Positions 8,379 through 16,636 of a DNA stretch of 64,000 bases are shown here, in pieces. Each line of letters starts with the position of its first letter. Positions within the stretch are counted from its first letter, which is position 1. The stretch covers positions 2,790,001-2,854,000 of the forward strand of contig OZ271855.1 of NCBI GenBank assembly GCA_965601955.1. The letters run 5' to 3'. The stretch comes from RHLJ01 sp965601955 (lineage in GTDB: Bacteria > Bacteroidota > Rhodothermia > Balneolales > Balneolaceae). The translations under genes were made by a program, and so were the position numbers. Below the pieces are notes generated by a model. That model saw nothing but the letters and a program-made list of their open reading frames with translations. It was not told the origin of the DNA and ran no database searches.

Positions 8379-10909
8379 ATTGGAAGTGGGTTTTTAAAAT
8401 GGCCTGGAGGGATTCCCGGTCAAACCGAAGAAAGTTATTTCTCTATATGGCTGCCATTATTGTAGGGGTGGCCGCACAAGTTGCTATTACATCATTTAGG
8501 GTAAATCTAAATTCTAGTATTAATGAGCAGGCAAAAGAACTGCTCGGAGCTGATCTTGAAGTAGAACGAAATGCCGAATTCCAGCCTGAACTACAGGCAT
8601 ATCTCGATTCTATTGCTGTAGATCAATCCAACTCACTGGCTTTCTCATCGATGGCTTTGTTTCCAAAAACCGGAGCAACCCGACTTTCCCAGATTACAGC
8701 TATGGAGCCGGGATTCCCTTATTACGGAGAAATCGAGGCAATCCCTGCAACTGCTGCAGATACTTATCTCTCTGAGTACGGAGCTTTAGTTGATCAGACC
8801 ATCTTAATGCAATTAGAATTGGAGCCCGGAGATTCTATCAAAGTCGGGTTTCTAACTTATAAGATTACCGGTGCAATCGTTGATATCCCGGGGCAATCCA
8901 CCGCCACAACCTTTTTTGGCCCCAGGGTACTCATCCCTCTTGAAGGTGTAGAAAATACCGGATTATTAGAACGAGGAAGTAGGTTAGAACATCAGGCCTA
9001 TATCAAATACAAAGATGGAATAGATCCAAAAGAGGTTGAAGAACGATTGGATGTCATGAACGACACCATGGATTTCCGTTTCGATGATATCGAAGAACGA
9101 CGAGAAGAAGTTGGTGAGGCAATTTCTCTCCTCTCCAATTTTCTAAACCTCATTGGGTTTATAGCCTTGTTATTAGGGGGAATTGGAGTTGCAAGTTCTA
9201 TTTTTGTGTATATCCGGCAGAAAATTAATACGGTCGCCGTTTTGAGATGTGTAGGCGCCTCATCCAATCAAACCATGTTCATTTACCTGATTCAGGCGAT
9301 GTCCATGGGCTTTATCGGATCGTTAATTGGAGCGATACTGGGTACTCTTATCCAACTCTATTTACCCGTTTTGGTTCAGGATTTTATACCTGTTGATATT
9401 GAGTTATTCATTTCATGGGGTTCTGTATTTACAGGTGTAATTACTGGTGTGCTCATCTCCGTCATTTTCGCCCTGCTACCACTTGTTGCCGTTCGAAGAA
9501 TCTCCCCTCTTTTCACATTGCGATCTTCAGAAGTTAACCTTTCAAAGCTCCTTGGCTTTGGGACAAAAGTAATCCTGACATTTGTGATTGGAGCCTCCAT
9601 AACCGGATATGCATGGTTTATGCTTAATGACCTGGTTGGAGCTCTGTTCTTTACCGGTGCGTTTACGATTTGCCTTCTTTTACTAGGAGGCTTTGCTGTA
9701 CTAGTTATGAAAGCTTCCCGTAAGTTTATGCCTTCTGGCTGGAGTTATGAATGGAGACAGGGGCTTGCAAATCTATATCGTCCCAATAACCAAACAAGTA
9801 CATTACTCCTTACCTTTGGACTGGGAGTCACCCTTATTAGCTCCTTGTACCTCACACAGGATATGCTTCTTGGCACCATCAGCTTTGATGGTGAAGATGA
9901 ATTACCAAACCTCGCCTTATTTGATATTCAGTACGACCAGAATGACGGGGTCAATTCAATTATCAGGGACAATGATCTCGAAATTCTCCAAAATGTTCCT
10001 ATCGTAACAATGAGGCTTCAATCTCTCCAGGGAATTGCCCTCGAGGATATTCTGGCTGATACTTCCCGTGAAGCCAGGCGTTGGGCTTTAACGAGGGAAT
10101 ACCGCTCTACCTACAGAGATTCATTAGTTGAAACAGAAACTCTTGAATCAGGTGAGTTCATTTCCAGTGTTGCTGATTTTAACACCCCAGTACCAATATC
10201 AGTAGAAGAAGGTCTAATGGCAGACCTCGCCATCGAACTTGGCGACTCTATTGTGTGGGATGTACAAGGAATACCAATTACAAGTTATGTAGCCAGTGTA
10301 AGAACTGTTAACTGGCAAACCCCTCAACCTAACTTCTTTGTTGTTTTCCCAACCGGAGTACTGGAACCAGCGCCTCAATTCTTTGCTACTACTGTCCGGA
10401 CCACGAGCAGGGAATCTTCGGTTAATCTTCAGCAGGAAATTGTACAAACTTACCCAAATGTTTCTGCTATCGATGTTGGTCAAATTGTAAGTACCATTCG
10501 TGATTTCCTGGACCGGGTAACTTTTGTAATCCAGTTTATTGGGCTATTTAGCATCATCACAGGATTGATTGTGCTTGCCGGTTCTGCCGCTACAAGTAGA
10601 TTTCAACGAATTCGCGAAGGAGTACTTCTTCGCACCCTGGGAGCTAAACAAAACCAGGTGGTTAAAATCCAGGTTATTGAATATGCATTGCTGGGTACCA
10701 TGGCTGCATTGCTAGGCCTGTTCTTATCGGTGGGTGCCAGTTTTCTACTTGGGTACTTCTATTTTGATATAGAATTCACCCCTAGTTTTTCCATACTACT
10801 TACAGAAGCAACCATATTAATTTTACTTGTATTAACTATAGGTATGCTCAATACAAGAGGAATCCATCAGCGGCCCCCTTTGGAAATTCTCAGAGAGGAA
10901 GCCAGTTAA
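8375..10909 (+). CDS. ybbP: ABC transporter permease with two FtsX domains (YbbP-like)
   Basis: 844 aa. One N-terminal membrane helix (about 22-40) is followed by a periplasmic MacB-PCD-type domain, then an FtsX block of three helices (about 250-370, with LLGGIGVASSIFVYIRQKINTVAVLR). A middle pair of helices (about 395-460) and a second periplasmic domain come next, then a second FtsX block (about 710-835) with RIREGVLLRTLGA. This duplicated 10-helix topology is that of YbbP. With the coupled ATPase it should form a YbbAP-type complex; the substrate is not established here. Confidence 0.92.
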   Translation: MNWKWVFKMAWRDSRSNRRKLFLYMAAIIVGVAAQVAITSFRVNLNSSINEQAKELLGADLEVERNAEFQPELQAYLDSIAVDQSNSLAFSSMALFPKTGATRLSQITAMEPGFPYYGEIEAIPATAADTYLSEYGALVDQTILMQLELEPGDSIKVGFLTYKITGAIVDIPGQSTATTFFGPRVLIPLEGVENTGLLERGSRLEHQAYIKYKDGIDPKEVEERLDVMNDTMDFRFDDIEERREEVGEAISLLSNFLNLIGFIALLLGGIGVASSIFVYIRQKINTVAVLRCVGASSNQTMFIYLIQAMSMGFIGSLIGAILGTLIQLYLPVLVQDFIPVDIELFISWGSVFTGVITGVLISVIFALLPLVAVRRISPLFTLRSSEVNLSKLLGFGTKVILTFVIGASITGYAWFMLNDLVGALFFTGAFTICLLLLGGFAVLVMKASRKFMPSGWSYEWRQGLANLYRPNNQTSTLLLTFGLGVTLISSLYLTQDMLLGTISFDGEDELPNLALFDIQYDQNDGVNSIIRDNDLEILQNVPIVTMRLQSLQGIALEDILADTSREARRWALTREYRSTYRDSLVETETLESGEFISSVADFNTPVPISVEEGLMADLAIELGDSIVWDVQGIPITSYVASVRTVNWQTPQPNFFVVFPTGVLEPAPQFFATTVRTTSRESSVNLQQEIVQTYPNVSAIDVGQIVSTIRDFLDRVTFVIQFIGLFSIITGLIVLAGSAATSRFQRIREGVLLRTLGAKQNQVVKIQVIEYALLGTMAALLGLFLSVGASFLLGYFYFDIEFTPSFSILLTEATILILLVLTIGMLNTRGIHQRPPLEILREEAS

Positions 10910-11011
10910 GAAGACTCTAACTTAACCCTTAGGAAACAATTCTTTAATATGTGGGTTTTATCGTAATGGATAAATCCAACTAAGAATTATTTAACTATCT
11001 AATCAATTACT

Positions 11012-11686
11012 ATGAAATCACTTTCGTTAAAAATCTTTTCATTTGTTGTTATTGCAGGGTTATTGACAGCTTCATGCGATTCAATTAGTAAAACAGCCAA
11101 GGGAACAGCTATTGGTGCTACTGCCGGTGCACTAGCCGGAGCAATTATCGGTAAAGCAGCTGGAAATACAACTACCGGAGCCATAGCCGGAGCGGCAGTT
11201 GGTGGTGCTACAGGGGCAGTTATCGGTAACTACATGGACCGGCAATCACGAGAAATGGAGGAAGATTTGGAGGGAGCAAAAGTAGAGCGTGTAGGAGAAG
11301 GAATTAAAGTTACCTTCGATTCTGGAATCCTATTTGAAGTGAACTCTTACGAGCTAAGCAGCACTTCAAAAGAAGAAATTGCCAAGCTTTCTGAAATCCT
11401 TCAGAAATATGAAGACACAAACATCATGTTTGGTGGATATACCGACAATACAGGGAGCGAGGAATACAACCTTCAACTATCTGAAAAAAGAGCACAGGCC
11501 GTTGCTGAGTACACAGCATTTACTGGCGTTGATGCAACCAGGATGACAATCACCGGCTTCGGTGAGGCTGATCCTGTGGCAGATAATTCTACCGTTGAAG
11601 GGCGAACTCAAAATCGACGTGTGGAAGTAGCTATTTGGGCTAATGACAAACTTAAGGAAGCGGCTGAGAAAGGAGACATTGAATAG
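11012..11686 (+). CDS. OmpA-family lipoprotein with glycine-zipper
   Basis: 224 aa. The lipobox LTASC places the acylated Cys at about residue 23. A glycine-zipper segment (about 35-75; repeats of GATAGALAGAIIGKAAG type) is followed by an OmpA-like peptidoglycan-binding domain (about 105-215) with the signature FGGYTDNTGSEEYN and the closing RRVEVAI. The layout matches YiaD/Pal-like lipoproteins that tether the outer membrane to the cell wall. A strong terminator follows immediately. Confidence 0.92.
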   Translation: MKSLSLKIFSFVVIAGLLTASCDSISKTAKGTAIGATAGALAGAIIGKAAGNTTTGAIAGAAVGGATGAVIGNYMDRQSREMEEDLEGAKVERVGEGIKVTFDSGILFEVNSYELSSTSKEEIAKLSEILQKYEDTNIMFGGYTDNTGSEEYNLQLSEKRAQAVAEYTAFTGVDATRMTITGFGEADPVADNSTVEGRTQNRRVEVAIWANDKLKEAAEKGDIE

Positions 11687-11709
11687 AAATTACCTCGGTA
11701 AAATTTTTG

Positions 11710-11744
11710 AAGCCTCGTTCTCAAAAAGAATGAGGCTTTTTTTT
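11710..11744 (+). terminator. Rho-independent terminator after the OmpA-like gene
   Basis: An 11-bp stem AGCCTCGTTCT/AGAATGAGGCT with one G-T pair, a 5-nt A-rich loop and a run of eight T lies 24 bp after the stop codon, before the corA gene. Confidence 0.9.
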
Positions 11745-11770
11745 GGGCTACTTTTTTTGGAAACTATGCT

Positions 11771-12856
11771 ATGAGTTCTGATAAAAAAACTATCCCTGAA
11801 AAAATAAAGTCGGCTCTTTCTATCAAGAAAGTTGGCTCTGCCCCAGGAACACTTACCCATGTAGGCGAAAAGAAAATGGAAGACTTGACCATTGATCTTT
11901 ATGACTATGGGATCAGCCACCTTGAAATAAAAGAAATCAAACAAATTGAGGAATGTGGGCCATATGTCAAAACCTCAAATCCTACCTGGGTCCAGGTGAA
12001 AGGTTTACATGACATCCCAAAATTAAAAGAATTGTGGGATGAGTTTGAATTTCATCCACTCATTCAGGAGGATATCCTTAACACTAAACAGCGCCCTAAG
12101 GTTGAAGATTATAGTGATCAAATCTTTGTAGTTCTAAAGATGCTTTATATCGAAAACAAAGAATTAAAGCAGGAACAAGTTAGCCTGGTTTTTACTGATA
12201 AGTTTATCTTTTCATTTCAGGAATCTGAACGACCAATTTTTGCTCCTGTTAAGGCTCGACTGGAGGTAGAAAATACAAGAATGCGTAAAGGTGGACCAGA
12301 TTATATGGCCTATGCGTTAACCGATATTATCATCGACTATTACTTTGAAGCCCTGGAATTATTGAACGACAGAATTGAAGGTATCGAAGATGTTTTATGG
12401 TCAAATGCAGATGAAGATACACTCTCAGATATCCACGACTTAAGAAAACAATTGATTCAATTCCGAAAGAGTGTATGGCCATTGAGAGATAACCTAAATG
12501 CTATGCTTCGGGACAACTTTCCTTTCGTGGCTGACGAAACCAGGCTTTTTCTTAGGGATGTATATGACCATACCATACAGATCCTAGATAACCTGGATAA
12601 CAATAGAGAAATTGTAGCAGGACTTCATGATATGTACATGACAAATCTAAGCAATAAGATGAATGACGTAATGAAGGTCCTCACCATTATTGCTACCATC
12701 TTTATCCCACTCACTTTCATTGCAGGTATTTATGGTATGAACTTCAGTTATATGCCTGAACTTAGCTGGAAGTGGAGTTATCCCTTAGTTTGGGGAATAA
12801 TGATTGCTTGTACTATTGGAATGGTTGTGTACTTCAAAAAGAAAAAATGGTGGTAG
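11771..12856 (+). CDS. corA: Magnesium/cobalt transport protein CorA
   Basis: 361 aa. A cytoplasmic alpha/beta domain fills the first ~290 residues, with long helices in 190-290 that form the funnel of the pentamer. Two C-terminal membrane helices (about 300-320 and 335-355) flank the selectivity motif YGMNFSYMPE, and the basic tail KKKKWW closes the protein. GMN is diagnostic of CorA. The length is normal and the gene appears monocistronic between two terminators. Confidence 0.95.
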   Translation: MSSDKKTIPEKIKSALSIKKVGSAPGTLTHVGEKKMEDLTIDLYDYGISHLEIKEIKQIEECGPYVKTSNPTWVQVKGLHDIPKLKELWDEFEFHPLIQEDILNTKQRPKVEDYSDQIFVVLKMLYIENKELKQEQVSLVFTDKFIFSFQESERPIFAPVKARLEVENTRMRKGGPDYMAYALTDIIIDYYFEALELLNDRIEGIEDVLWSNADEDTLSDIHDLRKQLIQFRKSVWPLRDNLNAMLRDNFPFVADETRLFLRDVYDHTIQILDNLDNNREIVAGLHDMYMTNLSNKMNDVMKVLTIIATIFIPLTFIAGIYGMNFSYMPELSWKWSYPLVWGIMIACTIGMVVYFKKKKWW

Positions 12857-12858
12857 TA

Positions 12859-12894
12859 AAAAGAGAAAGCTTCTTTCACAAAACTTTCTCTTAA
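12859..12894. terminator. Weak bidirectional hairpin between corA and the FadL-like gene
   Basis: AAGAGAAAG and CTTTCTCTT form a 9-bp stem with a 14-nt loop in the convergent intergenic space. There is no clear U-run, so function as a terminator is tentative. Confidence 0.35.
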
Positions 12895-12933
12895 AACTAA
12901 CTACGGAGGTTTTGGGGATTATTATCAATAACT

Positions 12934-14469
12934 CTAAAACCTATACTTTAGACCAACCATAACATTGATTTGACTTATGGTCTCATCAACACTTTCTATT
13001 CTCTCTTGACCACTGACTGGGTCAAAGTACTCATACAGAATTGAACGGTCATCCCAACCTGTATATTGTGTAGTTATATCGAGATATAGTTCTCTCGAAA
13101 GAGGAATCCCCAAACCTCCTGATAGAATCAGCCGGTCGGCTTCAAAATCTGAGCTCTTTCCAGGAAGGAAAGCTGCTCCACCTCTTAGTTCAAACCCTGT
13201 CCTGGATTTATATTTTATTCCTCCACTAAGATTAGCCACAAGATTATAGCTGTTGGTAAACACGCTGTCAAAAATTGCTTCTTGTTCTCTTAGCTCGGCA
13301 GTTCTGAAAGCACTATCGTCACTGCTTGTCAGGTTTAAGTTTGTATTTCTGTAATCGATCAATTCAACAGCAGCAGAAATAGTAACCCGGTTAATATCCT
13401 CTAAAGCAAAACCTAGATTCAATTCCCAGGGCCTGTTAATAGTATATTTAAAATTACCGGAGAAACTATCTCCAAAAGGAGTTCGGCCATCATCAAGCCT
13501 GGTGAGCAAAGATGAAGAATACTCTTCGGTAATGTTAAGCCGTGTAGGAAGCAAAAAACTTGCCCCCAGGTTTACTTTTGGAAGCACCTGGTAAATAACG
13601 CCAAGGTTTATGCTTGCACCAGATATCTCCATATCAAGTTCATCTTCAAGCAAAATACTGGCCACATCGGTACCTCCATTTCCCTCAGAATCAACATCAA
13701 TGAAATCTCCGTCGTAAATATTGCCTTCATCGATTTCCAAAAAACTTCTTTCGAAGGAATAATTTCCATAAACAGCTCCAATAGAGGCTCCTACGAAAAG
13801 GTTTTTTTGTATTTCGGTAGCCATGAAAAGAGTATACTCGCCACTTGTGCCTCTCTGCCTCATTTCTCCTTCCTGCTGAATTCCTAAAAACTCACCCGGA
13901 GCAAAACCTATTCTAAATATAGATTCCAGTGATGTTTGCTCTACATCGGCATAATCAATCGCATAAGATTCGAAAGCAATAGAATTATAGTCACTTCCCG
14001 ACTGCTTGAATAGATCTGTTATTGAACTGCTTGTATTTCTTCCATTGAAAATATTCGTTCTATTGAAGTCATTCCTCAAGGAGTATCCGCCCCCTACCAC
14101 CATACTCCCCTGAGTAACTGGCACTGAGTAAATCATTCCAATATTACCAAACTGAGTTCTTGTATCATCAAAACCTAAATCACTTCCCAAATATGAGCTG
14201 CTATGATCACCTGTATTTGATATCAACCCGGTATTGAAATAACTCATAGTTATCAAAGCCATACTAGCCGGGTTATCCAGGTAACTTCCAAAACCATTTT
14301 GTGTAGCTACTGATGGGAGTACAGATGCATTGGCATCACCATTTATTGTTGAAGTAACAAACTGTTGAGCAAGGCTGGAGTACTTTATCGGATCTTGACC
14401 ATCTTGCGCATACGCTTCCGATAAAGTAAACACCCCTGCCATTAAGAGAATTAGCAAAGTCCTCTTCAT
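12934..14469 (-). CDS. OmpP1/FadL-type outer-membrane protein
   Basis: 511 aa with signal peptide MKRTLLILLMAGVFTLSEAYAQ. The N-terminal part has the FadL-like segment NGFGSYLDNPASMALI (a hatch-like NPA region), followed by many alternating beta strands with an aromatic-rich end (INVMVGLKYRF, ending in Phe). The family transports hydrophobic compounds such as fatty acids or aromatics across the outer membrane; the ligand is unknown. It lies 23 bp downstream of the Ser/Arg-rich lipoprotein gene in the same direction, so the two may form an operon. Confidence 0.82.
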   Translation of the reverse strand: MKRTLLILLMAGVFTLSEAYAQDGQDPIKYSSLAQQFVTSTINGDANASVLPSVATQNGFGSYLDNPASMALITMSYFNTGLISNTGDHSSSYLGSDLGFDDTRTQFGNIGMIYSVPVTQGSMVVGGGYSLRNDFNRTNIFNGRNTSSSITDLFKQSGSDYNSIAFESYAIDYADVEQTSLESIFRIGFAPGEFLGIQQEGEMRQRGTSGEYTLFMATEIQKNLFVGASIGAVYGNYSFERSFLEIDEGNIYDGDFIDVDSEGNGGTDVASILLEDELDMEISGASINLGVIYQVLPKVNLGASFLLPTRLNITEEYSSSLLTRLDDGRTPFGDSFSGNFKYTINRPWELNLGFALEDINRVTISAAVELIDYRNTNLNLTSSDDSAFRTAELREQEAIFDSVFTNSYNLVANLSGGIKYKSRTGFELRGGAAFLPGKSSDFEADRLILSGGLGIPLSRELYLDITTQYTGWDDRSILYEYFDPVSGQERIESVDETISQINVMVGLKYRF

Positions 14470-14492
14470 AGTAATAGGTAATTGTTAGATGA

Positions 14493-15899
14493 TTAGTTGT
14501 TTCGCTTGGATCTGCTTGAGCTTGATGAGGAACGTGTTCCAGAAGAAGATCGAGATGATGAACTGCTTCTTACGCTTCTTCCTTTCGAAGAGCTGCTTCT
14601 TGACGAACTACTTCGAACGGCTCTTGATGAACTACTTCCGGAACTACTTCGTACTGATGTGGACCGAGAACGACTTCCTGTACTACTTGACCGATTCGTC
14701 CTAACTGAGGTTCCACGGCTTCTTACCGAAGAGCTCCCTGAATTATTTGAGCGTACTGAAGAACTTCCCGAGTTATTTGACCTTACTGAAGACCTTCCTC
14801 TCGTAACTGAACTTGAATTATTTCTTGATCCCGAAGATCGGACTGTTCCAGATCTTCCTGAACTGTTTCCACTTCTACCTGTACTTCTAACAGTTCCAGA
14901 ACTTCCAGAAGATGATCTTGAACGACCAACACTTGTTCCGGAACTTCCGGAGCTGGTTCTTCCGGTATTTCGAACAGTACCAGAACTTCTTCCAGTATTC
15001 CCAGATCGGGTTACGCTGGTTCCTGTTGAACGACCCGTACTGCTACCAGTTCTTCCGGTATATCTGGTCCCTGTGCTACCAGAAGATGTTCTCTTAGTCA
15101 CATCAGTGGTTCCTGTACCTCTGCCTTTACTAACTAAGCCAGTAGAGCCAGAACTACCTGATCGGGTTCGTACTCCAGTAATAGAATCTCCATTTCCTTT
15201 GCTGTACAGGCCAGTACTTCTTGGTCGGGAGTTGCTGTTGTAAGTATTTCGATGATGGTTGTTGTATACAACAATTGTTGGGTGGTAGTAGCCCCAGCCG
15301 CCCCAGCCGTAGTACCAATCGTCATAATAGCCCCAGTGTGGGTAACGATACCAGGAGTGGTAATGGCTTCCATGGCCCCAGCCCCATCCACCATAATATG
15401 CGAAGTAAAGCGCTGTATTCATTCTCCATCCTATTCTCCAGGCTCCTCTTCTTATTGGATAGTATCCATTATGAAAACCATAGAAGCGTGTCCCCCAATA
15501 ATGATCGTCTAAAGCCTCATCATATCCGTCGTCAAAACCATCATCGTATCCTTCCCAATAAATTCTATCAGCGTAATTATCCTGATACCATTGCTCTGCT
15601 TCGTAATCTTTGTAGTAAATACCAGCTGCCTCTAGATCTTCTTCATGAATAGGATCTTCAAGTTCTGCTTCTTCCTGGATCGGCTCCTGATATTGCTTTG
15701 CAGTTTGAGGCTCTTCACTCCAGTTATAACCGGCTTCGGCTTGTTCAGCATCGTCACCCCAGGAATAATATTCAGTCTGCTGTGGAGAGGTATTAGTTCT
15801 CGAAAATCCCTCGGTACTTTGTAATTGGGTATAGCATCCAGAAAAGAATAATGAAAGGGATGCGAGTGTGATTCCGGTAATAGTTTTTGAGACTTTCAT
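14493..15899 (-). CDS. Lipoprotein with aromatic middle and long Ser/Arg/Gly low-complexity tail
   Basis: 468 aa, not a family I recognise. What is visible: a lipoprotein signal with lipobox FFSGC (Cys22); an acidic stretch (about 60-130); a Tyr/Trp/Gly/His-rich core (about 130-215, e.g. YYGGWGWGHGSHYHSW); then about 240 residues almost wholly Ser, Arg, Gly, Thr and Asn (e.g. RSSSGSSGTVRSTGR, and SVRSNNSGSS twice). The tail is strongly basic and predicted to be disordered. Such a tail could bind polyanions (LPS, nucleic acid, capsule) outside the membrane, but that is inference. The opposite-strand open frame here is a composition shadow. Confidence 0.8.
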   Translation of the reverse strand: MKVSKTITGITLASLSLFFSGCYTQLQSTEGFSRTNTSPQQTEYYSWGDDAEQAEAGYNWSEEPQTAKQYQEPIQEEAELEDPIHEEDLEAAGIYYKDYEAEQWYQDNYADRIYWEGYDDGFDDGYDEALDDHYWGTRFYGFHNGYYPIRRGAWRIGWRMNTALYFAYYGGWGWGHGSHYHSWYRYPHWGYYDDWYYGWGGWGYYHPTIVVYNNHHRNTYNSNSRPRSTGLYSKGNGDSITGVRTRSGSSGSTGLVSKGRGTGTTDVTKRTSSGSTGTRYTGRTGSSTGRSTGTSVTRSGNTGRSSGTVRNTGRTSSGSSGTSVGRSRSSSGSSGTVRSTGRSGNSSGRSGTVRSSGSRNNSSSVTRGRSSVRSNNSGSSSVRSNNSGSSSVRSRGTSVRTNRSSSTGSRSRSTSVRSSSGSSSSRAVRSSSSRSSSSKGRSVRSSSSSRSSSGTRSSSSSSRSKRNN

Positions 15900-15988
15900 A
15901 TCTGCTCCTTAGAACATTGATTCAAGATTACGCTTTAACCTCTCAAAATTGGCCCTCAGCATAAATAACATGATGATGTTACATGATG

Positions 15989-16621
15989 TTAGATCTCTCC
16001 GCGGAGAGATTTTGCAATTACTTCCGCTTTTGAGTTAACATGCAGTTTCTTATAGATATTGCGTATGTGTGCTCGAACCGTGTCAATGGAAATATCGAAT
16101 CTATCCGCAATCATTTTGTAGCTAAGTCCATCAACCAGCCCATTTACAATATCCTGTTCCCTTGAAGTGAGCATACTATCCTCATTCTTCTTAGGTGCTT
16201 GATCATTAAAATGAGTGATAACCTTCCTGGCAATTTGAGGAGACATTGGTGCCCCCCCTTTTAATAAAGTTTCAATGGACTCTTTAATCTCAGGAAGAGA
16301 AGTATGCTTCAATAGATACCCTGATGCACCAGCTTTTAGGGAATCGAAAATCTTATGTGAATCGTGATAGACTGTTAACATGATGATATCTATCTCTGGA
16401 TACTTAGATTTTATGATTTCCATTCCCTTTATCCCGGACATTCCGGGGAGCTGAATATCCATAAGAAGTACATCCGGTTTAGTATGCCCTTCGAGAAATT
16501 CGAGCATTTCTTCCACTGTATCTGTAGCCACAGGACATTCAAGTTCCTCCTGCATATCCAAATATCGCTGGATTAAATCCCTGATTTTTTTGTTGTCTTC
16601 AACGATCCCAATTACTGCCAT
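15989..16621 (-). CDS. NarL/FixJ-type response regulator
   Basis: 210 aa. The receiver domain (about 1-120) has acidic residues in VEDNKK, the phospho-acceptor Asp in DVLLMDIQLPGMSG and the conserved Lys in YLLKHTSLPE. The LuxR-type helix-turn-helix (about 145-205) reads LTSREQDIVNGLVDGLSYKMIADRF, with recognition helix SIDTVRAHIRNIYKKL. It lies 15 bp downstream of the propeller histidine kinase and is almost certainly its partner. Target genes cannot be told, although the lipoprotein/porin pair lies just downstream. Confidence 0.95.
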   Translation of the reverse strand: MAVIGIVEDNKKIRDLIQRYLDMQEELECPVATDTVEEMLEFLEGHTKPDVLLMDIQLPGMSGIKGMEIIKSKYPEIDIIMLTVYHDSHKIFDSLKAGASGYLLKHTSLPEIKESIETLLKGGAPMSPQIARKVITHFNDQAPKKNEDSMLTSREQDIVNGLVDGLSYKMIADRFDISIDTVRAHIRNIYKKLHVNSKAEVIAKSLRGEI

Positions 16622-16636
16622 CTCATTCTCCGTTTA

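Noticed and set aside
14497..15243. 248-codon plus-strand open frame, rich in Leu, Glu and Pro
   Set aside because: It is the exact antisense of the Ser/Arg-rich tail; the repetitive codons keep the opposite frame open. No start signal or recognisable product.
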